A DNA stretch of 7,772 nt, taken from assembly GCA_013205455.1 (NCBI GenBank), contig JABMMO010000111.1, forward strand, positions 1 through 7,772. Direction: 5' to 3'. The position numbers and the translations under genes are program-made. Positions 1-5,734 of this stretch are shown piece by piece. The DNA comes from Actinomycetota bacterium. Its GTDB lineage: Bacteria > Actinomycetota > Actinomycetes > Nanopelagicales > Nanopelagicaceae. The notes beneath the pieces were generated by a model. The model worked only from the letters and a program-made list of their open reading frames with translations. It ran no database searches and had not been told where the DNA came from. How positions within the stretch are numbered: the first letter of the stretch is position 1; each line of letters begins with the position of its first letter.

Positions 1-1
1 C

Positions 2-391
2 CCTGAATCTTTAGGTTGGCCTGATATTTCTATGCAAGGCCAGACGGTATTTCGTTGGGCGGTTTATCAAATGGCGCCAATTGGCTTGCAAGCTCTGGCA
101 GCCGCTGGGTTAACGCCAGAAACGCTCGATGCATTTATTCCGCATCAAGCCAATATGCGAATCATTGATTCGATGGCAAAATCTATGAAGCTGCCAGATA
201 CCGTGGCGATAGCGCGCGATGTTAGGGTTTCAGGGAATACTTCAGCCGCATCAGTACCAATTGCAATGGATTCATTACTAGCCGAACGCCCAGATTTACA
301 TGGCAAAACTGCACTAATAATCGGATTTGGAGCAGGATTGGTCTATGCCGCCCAGGCAATAGAACTTCCGGCTGCAAGTAGTAATAAGTAA
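2..391 (+). CDS. fabH: 3-oxoacyl-[ACP] synthase III (FabH), 3' part only
   Basis: This is the C-terminal part of beta-ketoacyl-ACP synthase III, the cytosolic enzyme that starts type II fatty-acid synthesis by condensing a short acyl-CoA primer with malonyl-ACP. The frame is open from the left edge (codons from base 2), so the start and the catalytic cysteine lie upstream; about 129 residues of a roughly 330-residue family are visible. Two of the three catalytic residues can be seen: His in the IPHQAN motif (codon 143-145) and Asn in SGNTSAASVP (codon 236-238). The closing glycine-rich IGFGAGLVYAAQAI segment is typical of the family. The ATG at base 32 is an internal methionine, not the start. 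acpP follows 26 nt downstream on the same strand, so the two are almost certainly co-transcribed. Primer preference (straight or branched) cannot be read from this fragment. Confidence 0.95.
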   Translation, partial: PESLGWPDISMQGQTVFRWAVYQMAPIGLQALAAAGLTPETLDAFIPHQANMRIIDSMAKSMKLPDTVAIARDVRVSGNTSAASVPIAMDSLLAERPDLHGKTALIIGFGAGLVYAAQAIELPAASSNK

Positions 392-417
392 TTACTAATA
401 AATAAGGAGAATGTAAA

Positions 418-666
418 ATGTCACTATCACCAGATGCAGTACTAGCAGGACTTAAAGAGATTGTTGAAGAGGTCGCAGGTATTCCTGCAGCATCAATCGA
501 ACTTGGTAAGAACTTTACCGACGATCTTGATGTCGACTCCCTCAGCATGGTTGAAGTTGTAGTCGCTGCTGAAGAGCGTTTTGGCGTAAAGATTCCAGAT
601 GACAAAGTTACTGAACTTGCAACAGTTGGCGATGCCGTTAACTTTATTGTTAACGCAGCAAAGTAA
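418..666 (+). CDS. acpP: acyl carrier protein
   Basis: This 82-residue acidic protein carries growing acyl chains as thioesters on a 4'-phosphopantetheine arm and shuttles them between the FAS II enzymes in the cytosol. The attachment site is Ser41 in the motif DLDVDSLSMVEV (codon 538-540); DSLSMVE rather than DSLDTVE resembles the actinobacterial ACPs, including mycobacterial AcpM, from recall. Helices I-III are recognisable (residues about 4-18, 41-55 and 60-80). Unlike AcpM it has no long C-terminal extension. The start is fixed by a strong Shine-Dalgarno sequence, AAGGAGA at 404-410, seven bases before the ATG. It sits between fabH and fabF, the usual actinobacterial order. Its strong ribosome site fits the high demand for ACP relative to the enzymes. 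Confidence 0.97.
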   Translation: MSLSPDAVLAGLKEIVEEVAGIPAASIELGKNFTDDLDVDSLSMVEVVVAAEERFGVKIPDDKVTELATVGDAVNFIVNAAK

Positions 667-697
667 CGCTCTATTTACTAGGTTTTAGATAACCGAG

Positions 698-1942
698 ATG
701 AATAAACGTCGTGTAGTAGTCACCGGTCTTGGTGCTACTACTCCCCTTGGCGGAGATGTCGAATCTACTTGGGCTGCGCTAATTGCGGGCAAAAGTGGCG
801 TGCGCACACTGCAAGGTGAATGGGTTTCCACAATCCCGGTTTCAATTGGCGCACCAATTGCGGTTGAACCAATTGAAGTTATGGATCGCGTAGAAACTCG
901 GCGGCTAGATCGCTCAGAACAATTTGCGTTAATTGCATCTCGCGAAGCTTGGCAAGATGCTGGTAAACCTGAAATTGATAAAGAGCGGCTTGGTGTAGTG
1001 ATCGCCTCCGGAATCGGTGGTGTAATCACACTTCTTGATGCATATGATGTTTTGAAAACTAAAGGCGCACGATTGATAAGTCCACATACGGTGCCAATGT
1101 TGATGCCAAACGGACCTGCCGCAAATGTTGGATTAGAACTCGGCGCTAAAGCTGGCGTACACACTCCGGTCAGCGCATGTGCATCCGGTGCAGAAGCAAT
1201 CGGCTATGCACTTGAGATGATTCGAAATAACCGCGCTGATGTTGTGTTGGCTGGTGGCGTTGAAGCAGCAATACATGCGCTCCCAATGGCTGGTTTTGCT
1301 TCTATGAAGGCTTTATCTACTCGTAATGATGAACCAGAAAAAGCTTCGCGCCCATACGATGTAAATCGAGATGGCTTTGTACTTGGTGAAGGTGGCGGCA
1401 TATTAGTTCTAGAAGAGTATGAACATGCAATCGCACGCGGTGCAAAAATTTATGCTGAGATTGCGGGACAAGGTTTAACTTCAGATGGTTATCACATAGC
1501 CGCACCAGATCCTGAAGGCAGCGGCGTTAAACGCGCTATTGAAATTGCACTTGCCGATGCCGGCCTAACTACCAAAGATATTGTGCACTTAAATGCGCAC
1601 GCTACTTCAACACCTGCTGGTGATGTCGCTGAAGCTTCGGCGTTAGTTGGCGCATTCGGTGATGAGATTTCACATGTAACAGTTTCTGCAACAAAATCAA
1701 TGACTGGACACTTGCTTGGTGGCGCTGGCGCAATTGAAGCGATATTTGTGGTCCTCGCACTGCATCATCGCCTAGCTCCCCCAACAATAAATGTTGATGA
1801 GTTAGATCCCGCTGTAAAGCTAGATGTTGTAATGAATGTTGCTAGACCATTGCCAGCCGGACCGATTGCAGCGCTTAATGATTCATTTGGTTTCGGTGGG
1901 CATAACGTTGTGCTCGCTGTTAAATCTTATGAAGGCAAGTAA
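698..1942 (+). CDS. fabF: 3-oxoacyl-[ACP] synthase II (FabF/KasA type)
   Basis: This is the elongating beta-ketoacyl-ACP synthase, which condenses acyl-ACP with malonyl-ACP in each cycle of fatty-acid synthesis. At 414 residues it is full length for the family. The thiolase-fold catalytic set is complete: nucleophile Cys161 in VSACASG, His301 in NAHATSTPAGD, Lys333 in SATKSMTGH and His338 in the same motif. The C-terminal gate motif NDSFGFGGHN is intact. The start MNKRRVVVTGLG fits the family N-terminus exactly. The Shine-Dalgarno is weak (no clear AGGAGG before 698), so translation may depend partly on the preceding acpP, which ends 31 nt upstream. The stop TAA at 1940-1942 abuts the accD ATG. 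Only one FabF-type synthase is in the cluster, unlike the kasA-kasB pair of mycobacteria. Confidence 0.97.
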   Translation: MNKRRVVVTGLGATTPLGGDVESTWAALIAGKSGVRTLQGEWVSTIPVSIGAPIAVEPIEVMDRVETRRLDRSEQFALIASREAWQDAGKPEIDKERLGVVIASGIGGVITLLDAYDVLKTKGARLISPHTVPMLMPNGPAANVGLELGAKAGVHTPVSACASGAEAIGYALEMIRNNRADVVLAGGVEAAIHALPMAGFASMKALSTRNDEPEKASRPYDVNRDGFVLGEGGGILVLEEYEHAIARGAKIYAEIAGQGLTSDGYHIAAPDPEGSGVKRAIEIALADAGLTTKDIVHLNAHATSTPAGDVAEASALVGAFGDEISHVTVSATKSMTGHLLGGAGAIEAIFVVLALHHRLAPPTINVDELDPAVKLDVVMNVARPLPAGPIAALNDSFGFGGHNVVLAVKSYEGK

Positions 1943-3334
1943 ATGAGCGAAGCGGCGATCGATCCACGCGATCCGCAATTAAGAATTGAACGAATTTTAG
2001 ATAGCGGAACCATTAAATTACTTTCAGAGCGAGATAAATCTGGAATGTTGGCAGCTCACGGCAGCGTTGACGGCGTTGCAGTAACAGTTTTTGCCTGCGA
2101 TGCCACAATTCAAGGTGGCGCCATGGGAAATGATGGCGCGAAAGTAATTTGTGCAGCTTATGAATACGCTCGTAAAAATAACACGCCAATTGTTGGAATT
2201 TGGCACTCGGGCGGCGCGCGATTACGTGAGGGCGTGCTTTCATTAGATGCATTTGGTCGAGTTTTTCAAGCGATGATTCAAGCTAGCGGAAAGATTCCAC
2301 AATTTTCATTAGTAGTAGGACCAGCTGCTGGTGGCGGTGCATACGGACCTTCACTTACCGATGTGGTTGTGCTCGCACCTGATGGCAGAATATTTGTAAC
2401 TGGCCCAGATGTAGTGCGTAGCGTTACTGGTGAGAATGTGGATATGGCTCGCCTTGGCGGTCCGGAACCACATGGTCGGCGCAGCGGTGTTGTACATATA
2501 GTCGCCGAAACTGAAATTGAATCTTACGAAGCGATCCGAAAATTAACTTCACTTTTCGGAAATCAAGGCAAAATTGCAACCGAAATTCCAGAACTTGATT
2601 TAGCTAAATTATTACCAGAATCTGGAAAACGTGCCTATGACGTGCATCCGCTGATTGCAGGCTTATTAGATAAAGATTCAGAATCTCAAGAGCTTTTCCC
2701 AAAATGGGCGCCAAATATCACTATTGCGCTTGGTCGATTAGGTGGTCGAACCGTTGGTGTTGTCGCAAATAATCCACTTCGACTTGGTGGTTGTTTAGAT
2801 TCATCATCTGCAGAAAAGGCTGCTCGCTTTGTCAGACTCTGCGATTCATTTGGAATTCCACTTGTTGTATTGGTTGATGTACCTGGTTACTTACCTGGCG
2901 TCGGCCAAGAATGGGACGGCGTTGTACGCCGCGGCGCAAAGTTGCTCCACGCATTTGGTGAAGCCGTGGTCCCTCGCGTAACTCTAGTTACGCGCAAAGC
3001 ATATGGCGGCGCATATATTGCTATGAATTCCAGATCACTTGGCGCAACTACAGTATTTGCTTGGCCGACTGCAGAAGTTGCAGTTATGGGTGCAGTAGCT
3101 GCAATCCGAGTATTACATAGAAGAATTTTGGCTGATGTTCCTGATGATCAACGCGACGCGATGGAACTTGAGTTAGCTGCAGAACACGAAAAAATTTCTG
3201 GCGGCGTGGAACGTGCCATTGAAATTGGCGTAGTTGATGAAATAATTCAACCTAATTTAACTCGTAGCGCAATTGCCCAGGCAATTGCAAAAGCCCCACA
3301 GTTACGCGGGGCTCATGGCAATATTCCGTTATAA
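1943..3334 (+). CDS. accD: acyl-CoA carboxylase carboxyltransferase (beta) subunit, AccD6-like
   Basis: This is the biotin-dependent carboxyltransferase that moves CO2 from carboxybiotin to acetyl-CoA (and possibly propionyl-CoA), giving malonyl-CoA for the neighbouring FAS II enzymes. At 463 residues it matches the actinobacterial/PccB type, with two crotonase-fold halves in one chain, rather than E. coli AccD; there is no N-terminal zinc ribbon (no CxxC pair). Both glycine-rich oxyanion regions are visible: PAAGGGAYGPSL (about 127-138) in the N half and KAYGGAYIAM (about 352-361) in the C half. The region AWPTAEVAVMGAVAAIRVLHRR lines the acyl pocket in this family. Its ATG directly follows the fabF stop (TAAATG), pointing to translational coupling. 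Position after fabF parallels accD6 of Mycobacterium (recall). Acetyl versus propionyl preference cannot be decided by eye; the biotin-carrying alpha subunit is not in the window. Confidence 0.93.
   Translation: MSEAAIDPRDPQLRIERILDSGTIKLLSERDKSGMLAAHGSVDGVAVTVFACDATIQGGAMGNDGAKVICAAYEYARKNNTPIVGIWHSGGARLREGVLSLDAFGRVFQAMIQASGKIPQFSLVVGPAAGGGAYGPSLTDVVVLAPDGRIFVTGPDVVRSVTGENVDMARLGGPEPHGRRSGVVHIVAETEIESYEAIRKLTSLFGNQGKIATEIPELDLAKLLPESGKRAYDVHPLIAGLLDKDSESQELFPKWAPNITIALGRLGGRTVGVVANNPLRLGGCLDSSSAEKAARFVRLCDSFGIPLVVLVDVPGYLPGVGQEWDGVVRRGAKLLHAFGEAVVPRVTLVTRKAYGGAYIAMNSRSLGATTVFAWPTAEVAVMGAVAAIRVLHRRILADVPDDQRDAMELELAAEHEKISGGVERAIEIGVVDEIIQPNLTRSAIAQAIAKAPQLRGAHGNIPL
3288..3313 (-). terminator. 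possible intrinsic terminator of the DUF3145-SIMPL transcript, inside the accD coding end
   Basis: Read on the minus strand, AGCCCC (3313-3308) pairs with GGGGCT (3297-3292) around a 10-nt loop and is followed by TTTT before GCAATTG. It lies about 23 nt beyond the SIMPL gene stop, within the last codons of the convergent accD gene. The stem is only 6 bp and the T-run is short, so the call is tentative. On the plus strand the same hairpin has no T-run after it. Confidence 0.4.
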
Positions 3335-3335
3335 G

Positions 3336-4076
3336 TTACTTTGTTTTAAAAGCCACTGTTACAGTAATTGAAATAGTTTTTTCAATAGTTGAAGTGTCGT
3401 AGTAACCACCAGCTGCAGTATCGGTTGAATCAGGCGAGGTAACTTGAGTCGGACCGCTCTTCACGGCAATTACCGAACCAACTTTTCCGCCGGTTGCAGC
3501 CATGATGGCTTCAGCTCGAAGCTTGGCATCTTTCATCGCTTGCGCCAGCAAATCAGGACGGAGTTCGGCAAGGTTTGAGACATAATAACTTGGACCGTAG
3601 TTAGAGACATTTACTCCGGTTTGAAGTAAAGATCCAATGCCATCGCTAAGTTTCTTAACCAATTCTACATCTGCGCTTCGTACCGTAAGTGTTCGAGAAC
3701 CTTGATAGCTAATTACTCTGCCGGTGGGATTGCCATTTACATATTCATTATTTGGGTAAGTTGAAACCGCACCGAGTGAAATCGCATCTGCCGGAACCCC
3801 ACCTTTAATTAAATAATCTTGTAACGCAATAATCCCCGCTTCAACTTTCTGAACTGAAGCAGATTGAGTTTGTGCAGATTCTTGTGACGAAAGTGTCCAA
3901 ACTACTTTGTCGGATGTGGCGTTAACTTTTGCACTTCCAGTTACCGAAATTCCATCACCAGCGCGAGTTGCAAAACCGCTTCCAACTTTTGCTAATCCGG
4001 CACCAATTGCGGCGGCTAATATTGCGGCAGCAGCTATCAGCGCAACTAATCGATTACGTTCGATATTTAGATTCAT
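3336..4076 (-). CDS. SIMPL (DUF541) domain protein with N-terminal membrane anchor
   Basis: This 246-residue protein has a basic N-terminus (MNLNIERNR), one hydrophobic Ala/Leu/Ile-rich segment at about residues 10-30, and then a region that fits the SIMPL/DUF541 family. Family-like features are the opening GISVTGSAKVNATSDKVVWTLSS strand, the middle YQGSRTLTVRS segment, the helix ALAQAMKDAKLRAEAIMAATG-like stretch around 175-197, and a final TISITVTVAF strand. The anchor could be a signal peptide or a retained transmembrane helix; no lipobox cysteine is present, so the domain is probably outside the cytoplasmic membrane. SIMPL proteins form oligomeric assemblies and are linked to envelope or stress roles in a few organisms, but the biochemical role here is unknown. 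Its ATG overlaps the stop of the upstream DUF3145 gene (ATGA at 4076-4073), indicating coupled translation. It converges on accD with a gap of one base. Confidence 0.85.
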   Translation of the reverse strand: MNLNIERNRLVALIAAAAILAAAIGAGLAKVGSGFATRAGDGISVTGSAKVNATSDKVVWTLSSQESAQTQSASVQKVEAGIIALQDYLIKGGVPADAISLGAVSTYPNNEYVNGNPTGRVISYQGSRTLTVRSADVELVKKLSDGIGSLLQTGVNVSNYGPSYYVSNLAELRPDLLAQAMKDAKLRAEAIMAATGGKVGSVIAVKSGPTQVTSPDSTDTAAGGYYDTSTIEKTISITVTVAFKTK

Positions 4077-4591
4077 ACTGAAATTCTATCAATTAATTCT
4101 TCCGAACCATCACCCATCGCAATTCGAAACGGTTCAAGTTCGCGATCCCAGCAAGTTCCAAGAATATTTTCCAGTTTTTCGGCCAACTCTTCGGAGCCCA
4201 ATTGAGAGATTGCGGCAGTAATCTGATTTTCATTAATCATTACATCCCCAGATGGGCCAATAGTCGCACGATGCAATTTTAGATTTGGCGTGAATCGGAA
4301 GTAATCGCCATCGCTTCCCAACGCTGCATCTTGTCTAATTTCGAAACGAAGATAATTCCAACCAGCTAGCGAAGTAGCCATTCGCGCAGCAGTTCCATTC
4401 TTTGCCTGCCAATTCAATGAACATTGAAAAGTTCCAGACAGTAGCGGTTGCAATTTCCAATCATTTTTTATTGGGACGCCAAGTACTTCCGCGAGCGACC
4501 AATCGATGTGAGAACAGAGCGATTTCGGTGCAGAGTGAATGGTTAATGTGCCATGAGTAATACCCAAATGGATTGGCGATAACGTAATCAT
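4073..4591 (-). CDS. DUF3145 family protein (actinobacterial, function unknown)
   Basis: This 172-residue protein matches the DUF3145 family as I remember it. Early in the protein is GTLTIHSAPKSLCSHIDW (family: 'HSxPxALCPHVEW'). Later come NGTAARMATSLAGWNYLRFE (family: 'GTAARLASALRGWxxLRFE'), DGDYFRFTPNLKLHRATIGPSGD in the middle, and near the C-terminus CWDRELEPFRIAMGDG ('WDDELEPFR'). There is no signal peptide or membrane segment, so it is probably cytosolic. No enzymatic motif is apparent. The start is supported by GAGGAG on the minus strand (4603-4598) seven bases before the ATG. From recall, homologues often lie beside the fab cluster in Streptomyces and relatives, which fits this location and suggests, as inference only, a link to lipid metabolism. 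It overlaps the SIMPL gene by 4 nt. Confidence 0.85.
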   Translation of the reverse strand: MITLSPIHLGITHGTLTIHSAPKSLCSHIDWSLAEVLGVPIKNDWKLQPLLSGTFQCSLNWQAKNGTAARMATSLAGWNYLRFEIRQDAALGSDGDYFRFTPNLKLHRATIGPSGDVMINENQITAAISQLGSEELAEKLENILGTCWDRELEPFRIAMGDGSEELIDRISV

Positions 4592-4595
4592 GCAA

Positions 4596-4612
4596 GCTCC
4601 TCTAAAAGGAGC
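4596..4612 (-). promoter_or_regulatory. small hairpin covering the DUF3145 ribosome binding site
   Basis: In the minus-strand mRNA, GCTCC (4612-4608) can pair with GGAGC (4600-4596) around the loop TTTTAGA. The GGAG in the second arm is the core of the Shine-Dalgarno for the gene starting at 4591. The stem is only 5 bp, so occlusion would be partial; this is a prediction from sequence. Confidence 0.35.
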
Positions 4613-4642
4613 ATCTACTAAGTTGCGTACTTAGTTAGATGC
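4611..4642. repeat. imperfect inverted repeat (13-bp stem, one bulge) between divergent genes
   Basis: GCATCTACTAAGT (4611-4623) pairs with ACTTAGT (4629-4635) and AGATGC (4637-4642), with one unpaired T at 4636 and the 5-nt loop TGCGT. There is no T-run on either side, so it is unlikely to be an intrinsic terminator. It may be an operator for a dimeric regulator or a structured element at the 5' end of the DUF3145 mRNA. Confidence 0.55.
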
Positions 4643-4867
4643 ACCTTCCCCAGCCCACCTAATTAAGTAAATCTGAGCGTAATCTCATGGTGAAAAAAGT
4701 GCAATATCGCCATTTTCTATCAGGAACTTTTCAGAGTACGCTTCCGCTTAGTCCAACGCTTATCAGTACCCGCTTGCTGGCAAGAACTGTTTGGGTCCGC
4801 CTCGAGGAAACTCAAGTGGATTTGAAGAGAAGCTCAGATCGGTATCGCTGTAGAACGGAAAGACTGG

Positions 4868-4888
4868 CGTTCGTGGAATTCACGAATG
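4868..4888 (+). promoter_or_regulatory. hairpin in the csp leader just before the ribosome binding site
   Basis: CGTTCGTG (4868-4875) pairs with CACGAATG (4881-4888), with one G-U wobble, around the loop GAATT. It ends 14 nt before the GAAGGAAAG ribosome site (4902-4910) of the cold-shock gene. Placement suits a temperature- or protein-responsive leader structure, but this is inferred. Confidence 0.45.
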
Positions 4889-4914
4889 TCCCCCATGTAC
4901 CGAAGGAAAGCTAA

Positions 4915-5118
4915 ATGGCAACAGGCACAGTTAAGTGGTTCAACTCAGAAAAAGGTTTTGGTTTCATTGCTGTAGATGGTGGCGGACAAGATGTATTCGT
5001 TCACTACTCTGCAATTCAAGGCAATGGCTACAAGTCTCTTGAAGAGGGTCAGTCAGTAACTTTCGAAGTAGTCCAAGGTCCTAAGGGTCCTCAGGCTGAC
5101 GCAGTTACAGCTAACTAA
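4915..5118 (+). CDS. cold-shock protein, CspA family
   Basis: This is a 67-residue single cold-shock domain, a five-stranded OB-fold that binds single-stranded RNA and DNA and acts as an RNA chaperone in the cytosol. The start MATGTVKWFNSEKGFGFI is canonical; RNP1 is KGFGFI at residues 13-18 and RNP2 is VFVHYS at 27-32. The C-terminus GPKGPQADAVTAN also matches the family, and the length is exactly typical. The ATG is preceded by the ribosome site GAAGGAAAG at 4902-4910. The gene has its own terminator right after the stop and a long upstream leader, so it appears to be a single-gene transcript. Whether it is cold-induced or a constitutive housekeeping paralogue cannot be told from the sequence; the long leader favours post-transcriptional control. 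Confidence 0.97.
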   Translation: MATGTVKWFNSEKGFGFIAVDGGGQDVFVHYSAIQGNGYKSLEEGQSVTFEVVQGPKGPQADAVTAN

Positions 5119-5138
5119 TTACACTAACTAGTTATATT

Positions 5139-5167
5139 AAAGCCCCAGAGAAATCTGGGGCTTTTCT
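5139..5167. terminator. bidirectional intrinsic terminator between csp and the M23 gene
   Basis: A perfect 11-bp stem, AAAGCCCCAGA (5139-5149) with TCTGGGGCTTT (5154-5164), closes on a GAAA tetraloop (5150-5153). On the plus strand it is followed by TCTTATTT after the CTTTT run, 20 nt after the csp stop. On the minus strand it lies just past the M23 stop and ends in GGGGCTTTAATAT, so it can stop both convergent transcripts. Confidence 0.92.
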
Positions 5168-5727
5168 TATTTAACTTTTGCTTTTGCTTTTAAAACTTCC
5201 GAAACCGGTGATTTATCTTCGCCAATTTTCCATGAATCTAAATACTTCCATGGATAAACCGCGCCTCTTCTAATTTTCCAATCACCAGCTTTAGTTGGAT
5301 ACGAGATCCCAAAATGTAAATGTGGCGCAGTCCCTTTAGCGCTACCAGATGCGCCGACTTCGCCAAGTTTTTGCCCTGATGTAACTCTTAACCCGGAAAT
5401 TATTTCAGGCAATACTTTTGAAAGATGTGATCCGTAATATCGAACGCCATCATCACCAATAATAGAAATCGCAAGCCCACCGCGATCTTCTCCTAAATTA
5501 GTTTTACCACTCCATTTATCTACCCGAATTGCATCTTCAATTACGCCATTTATTGGCGAAACAAAAGCGCAACCCTTCTTCGCTAAAATATCGGTTGCCG
5601 GATAATCATGATGTGAACGGACATACTTAACAGCGCAATCAGCGACTGGAAATGTATAAATAGGTGCAGCCGACGCAGAATTTGTAAAAAGAAAAAATAG
5701 CGCAACTAGCGCGGGGAAGCGTTTCAT
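5167..5727 (-). CDS. secreted M23-family (LytM-type) zinc metallopeptidase
   Basis: This 186-residue protein has a clear signal peptide (MKRFPALVALFFLFTNSASA, cleavage likely near residue 20-21), so it acts outside the membrane. Peptidase M23 enzymes cut peptide crosslinks in peptidoglycan. Motifs in order: HHDYPATDI (39-47) supplies the first His and Asp zinc ligands, YYGSHLS (97-103) contains a conserved His101, and PHLHFG (135-140) is the HxH motif with His136 and His138. All expected zinc and catalytic residues seem present, so it should be an active enzyme rather than a degenerate regulator. Spacing in the first motif (His40 to Asp46) is longer than the HxxxD of LytM. Cys31 and Cys53 could form a disulfide. 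The basic tail (KAKAKVK) is of unknown use. It begins 7 nt after the dehydrogenase stop with no obvious ribosome site, suggesting coupled translation. Confidence 0.9.
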   Translation of the reverse strand: MKRFPALVALFFLFTNSASAAPIYTFPVADCAVKYVRSHHDYPATDILAKKGCAFVSPINGVIEDAIRVDKWSGKTNLGEDRGGLAISIIGDDGVRYYGSHLSKVLPEIISGLRVTSGQKLGEVGASGSAKGTAPHLHFGISYPTKAGDWKIRRGAVYPWKYLDSWKIGEDKSPVSEVLKAKAKVK

Positions 5728-5734
5728 TTGCTAA

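Larger units (their letters stand above)
4592..4914. promoter_or_regulatory. 323-nt intergenic region: divergent control region and probable leader of the cold-shock gene
   Basis: There is no convincing protein gene here. The region separates divergent DUF3145 (minus) and csp (plus) and must hold both promoters, though I cannot place clear -35/-10 pairs. Visible structure is a small hairpin over the DUF3145 ribosome site (4596-4612), a long imperfect hairpin (4611-4642), and an 8-bp hairpin just before the csp ribosome site (4868-4888). The stretch from about 4740 to 4860 is more G+C-rich than its surroundings (roughly half G+C by count). An open frame at 4687-4914 exists but its translation looks like noise. 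A long structured 5' leader is common for cold-shock genes (established for E. coli cspA), which is the best explanation. Confidence 0.5.

Noticed and set aside
411..416. ATGTAA mini-frame before acpP
   Set aside because: The ATG is one base after the Shine-Dalgarno, too close to be used; the ATG at 418 has normal spacing.
222..605. Minus-strand 127-codon frame across the fabH end and acpP
   Set aside because: Lies opposite two certain genes and its translation is low-complexity Ser/Thr/Leu, as expected of an antisense shadow.
685..1164. Minus-strand 159-codon frame opposite fabF
   Set aside because: Antisense to the certain fabF gene; no domain features.
3350..3370. Terminator for accD at ACTGTTACAGT
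   Set aside because: The loop would be a single base and no T-run follows.
3907..4221. Plus-strand 104-codon frame opposite the SIMPL and DUF3145 genes
   Set aside because: Antisense to the overlap of two supported genes; translation has no family features.
4687..4914. 75-codon plus-strand frame as a real protein gene
   Set aside because: No ribosome site, no recognisable family, composition unlike neighbouring proteins; better explained as leader RNA of the cold-shock gene.
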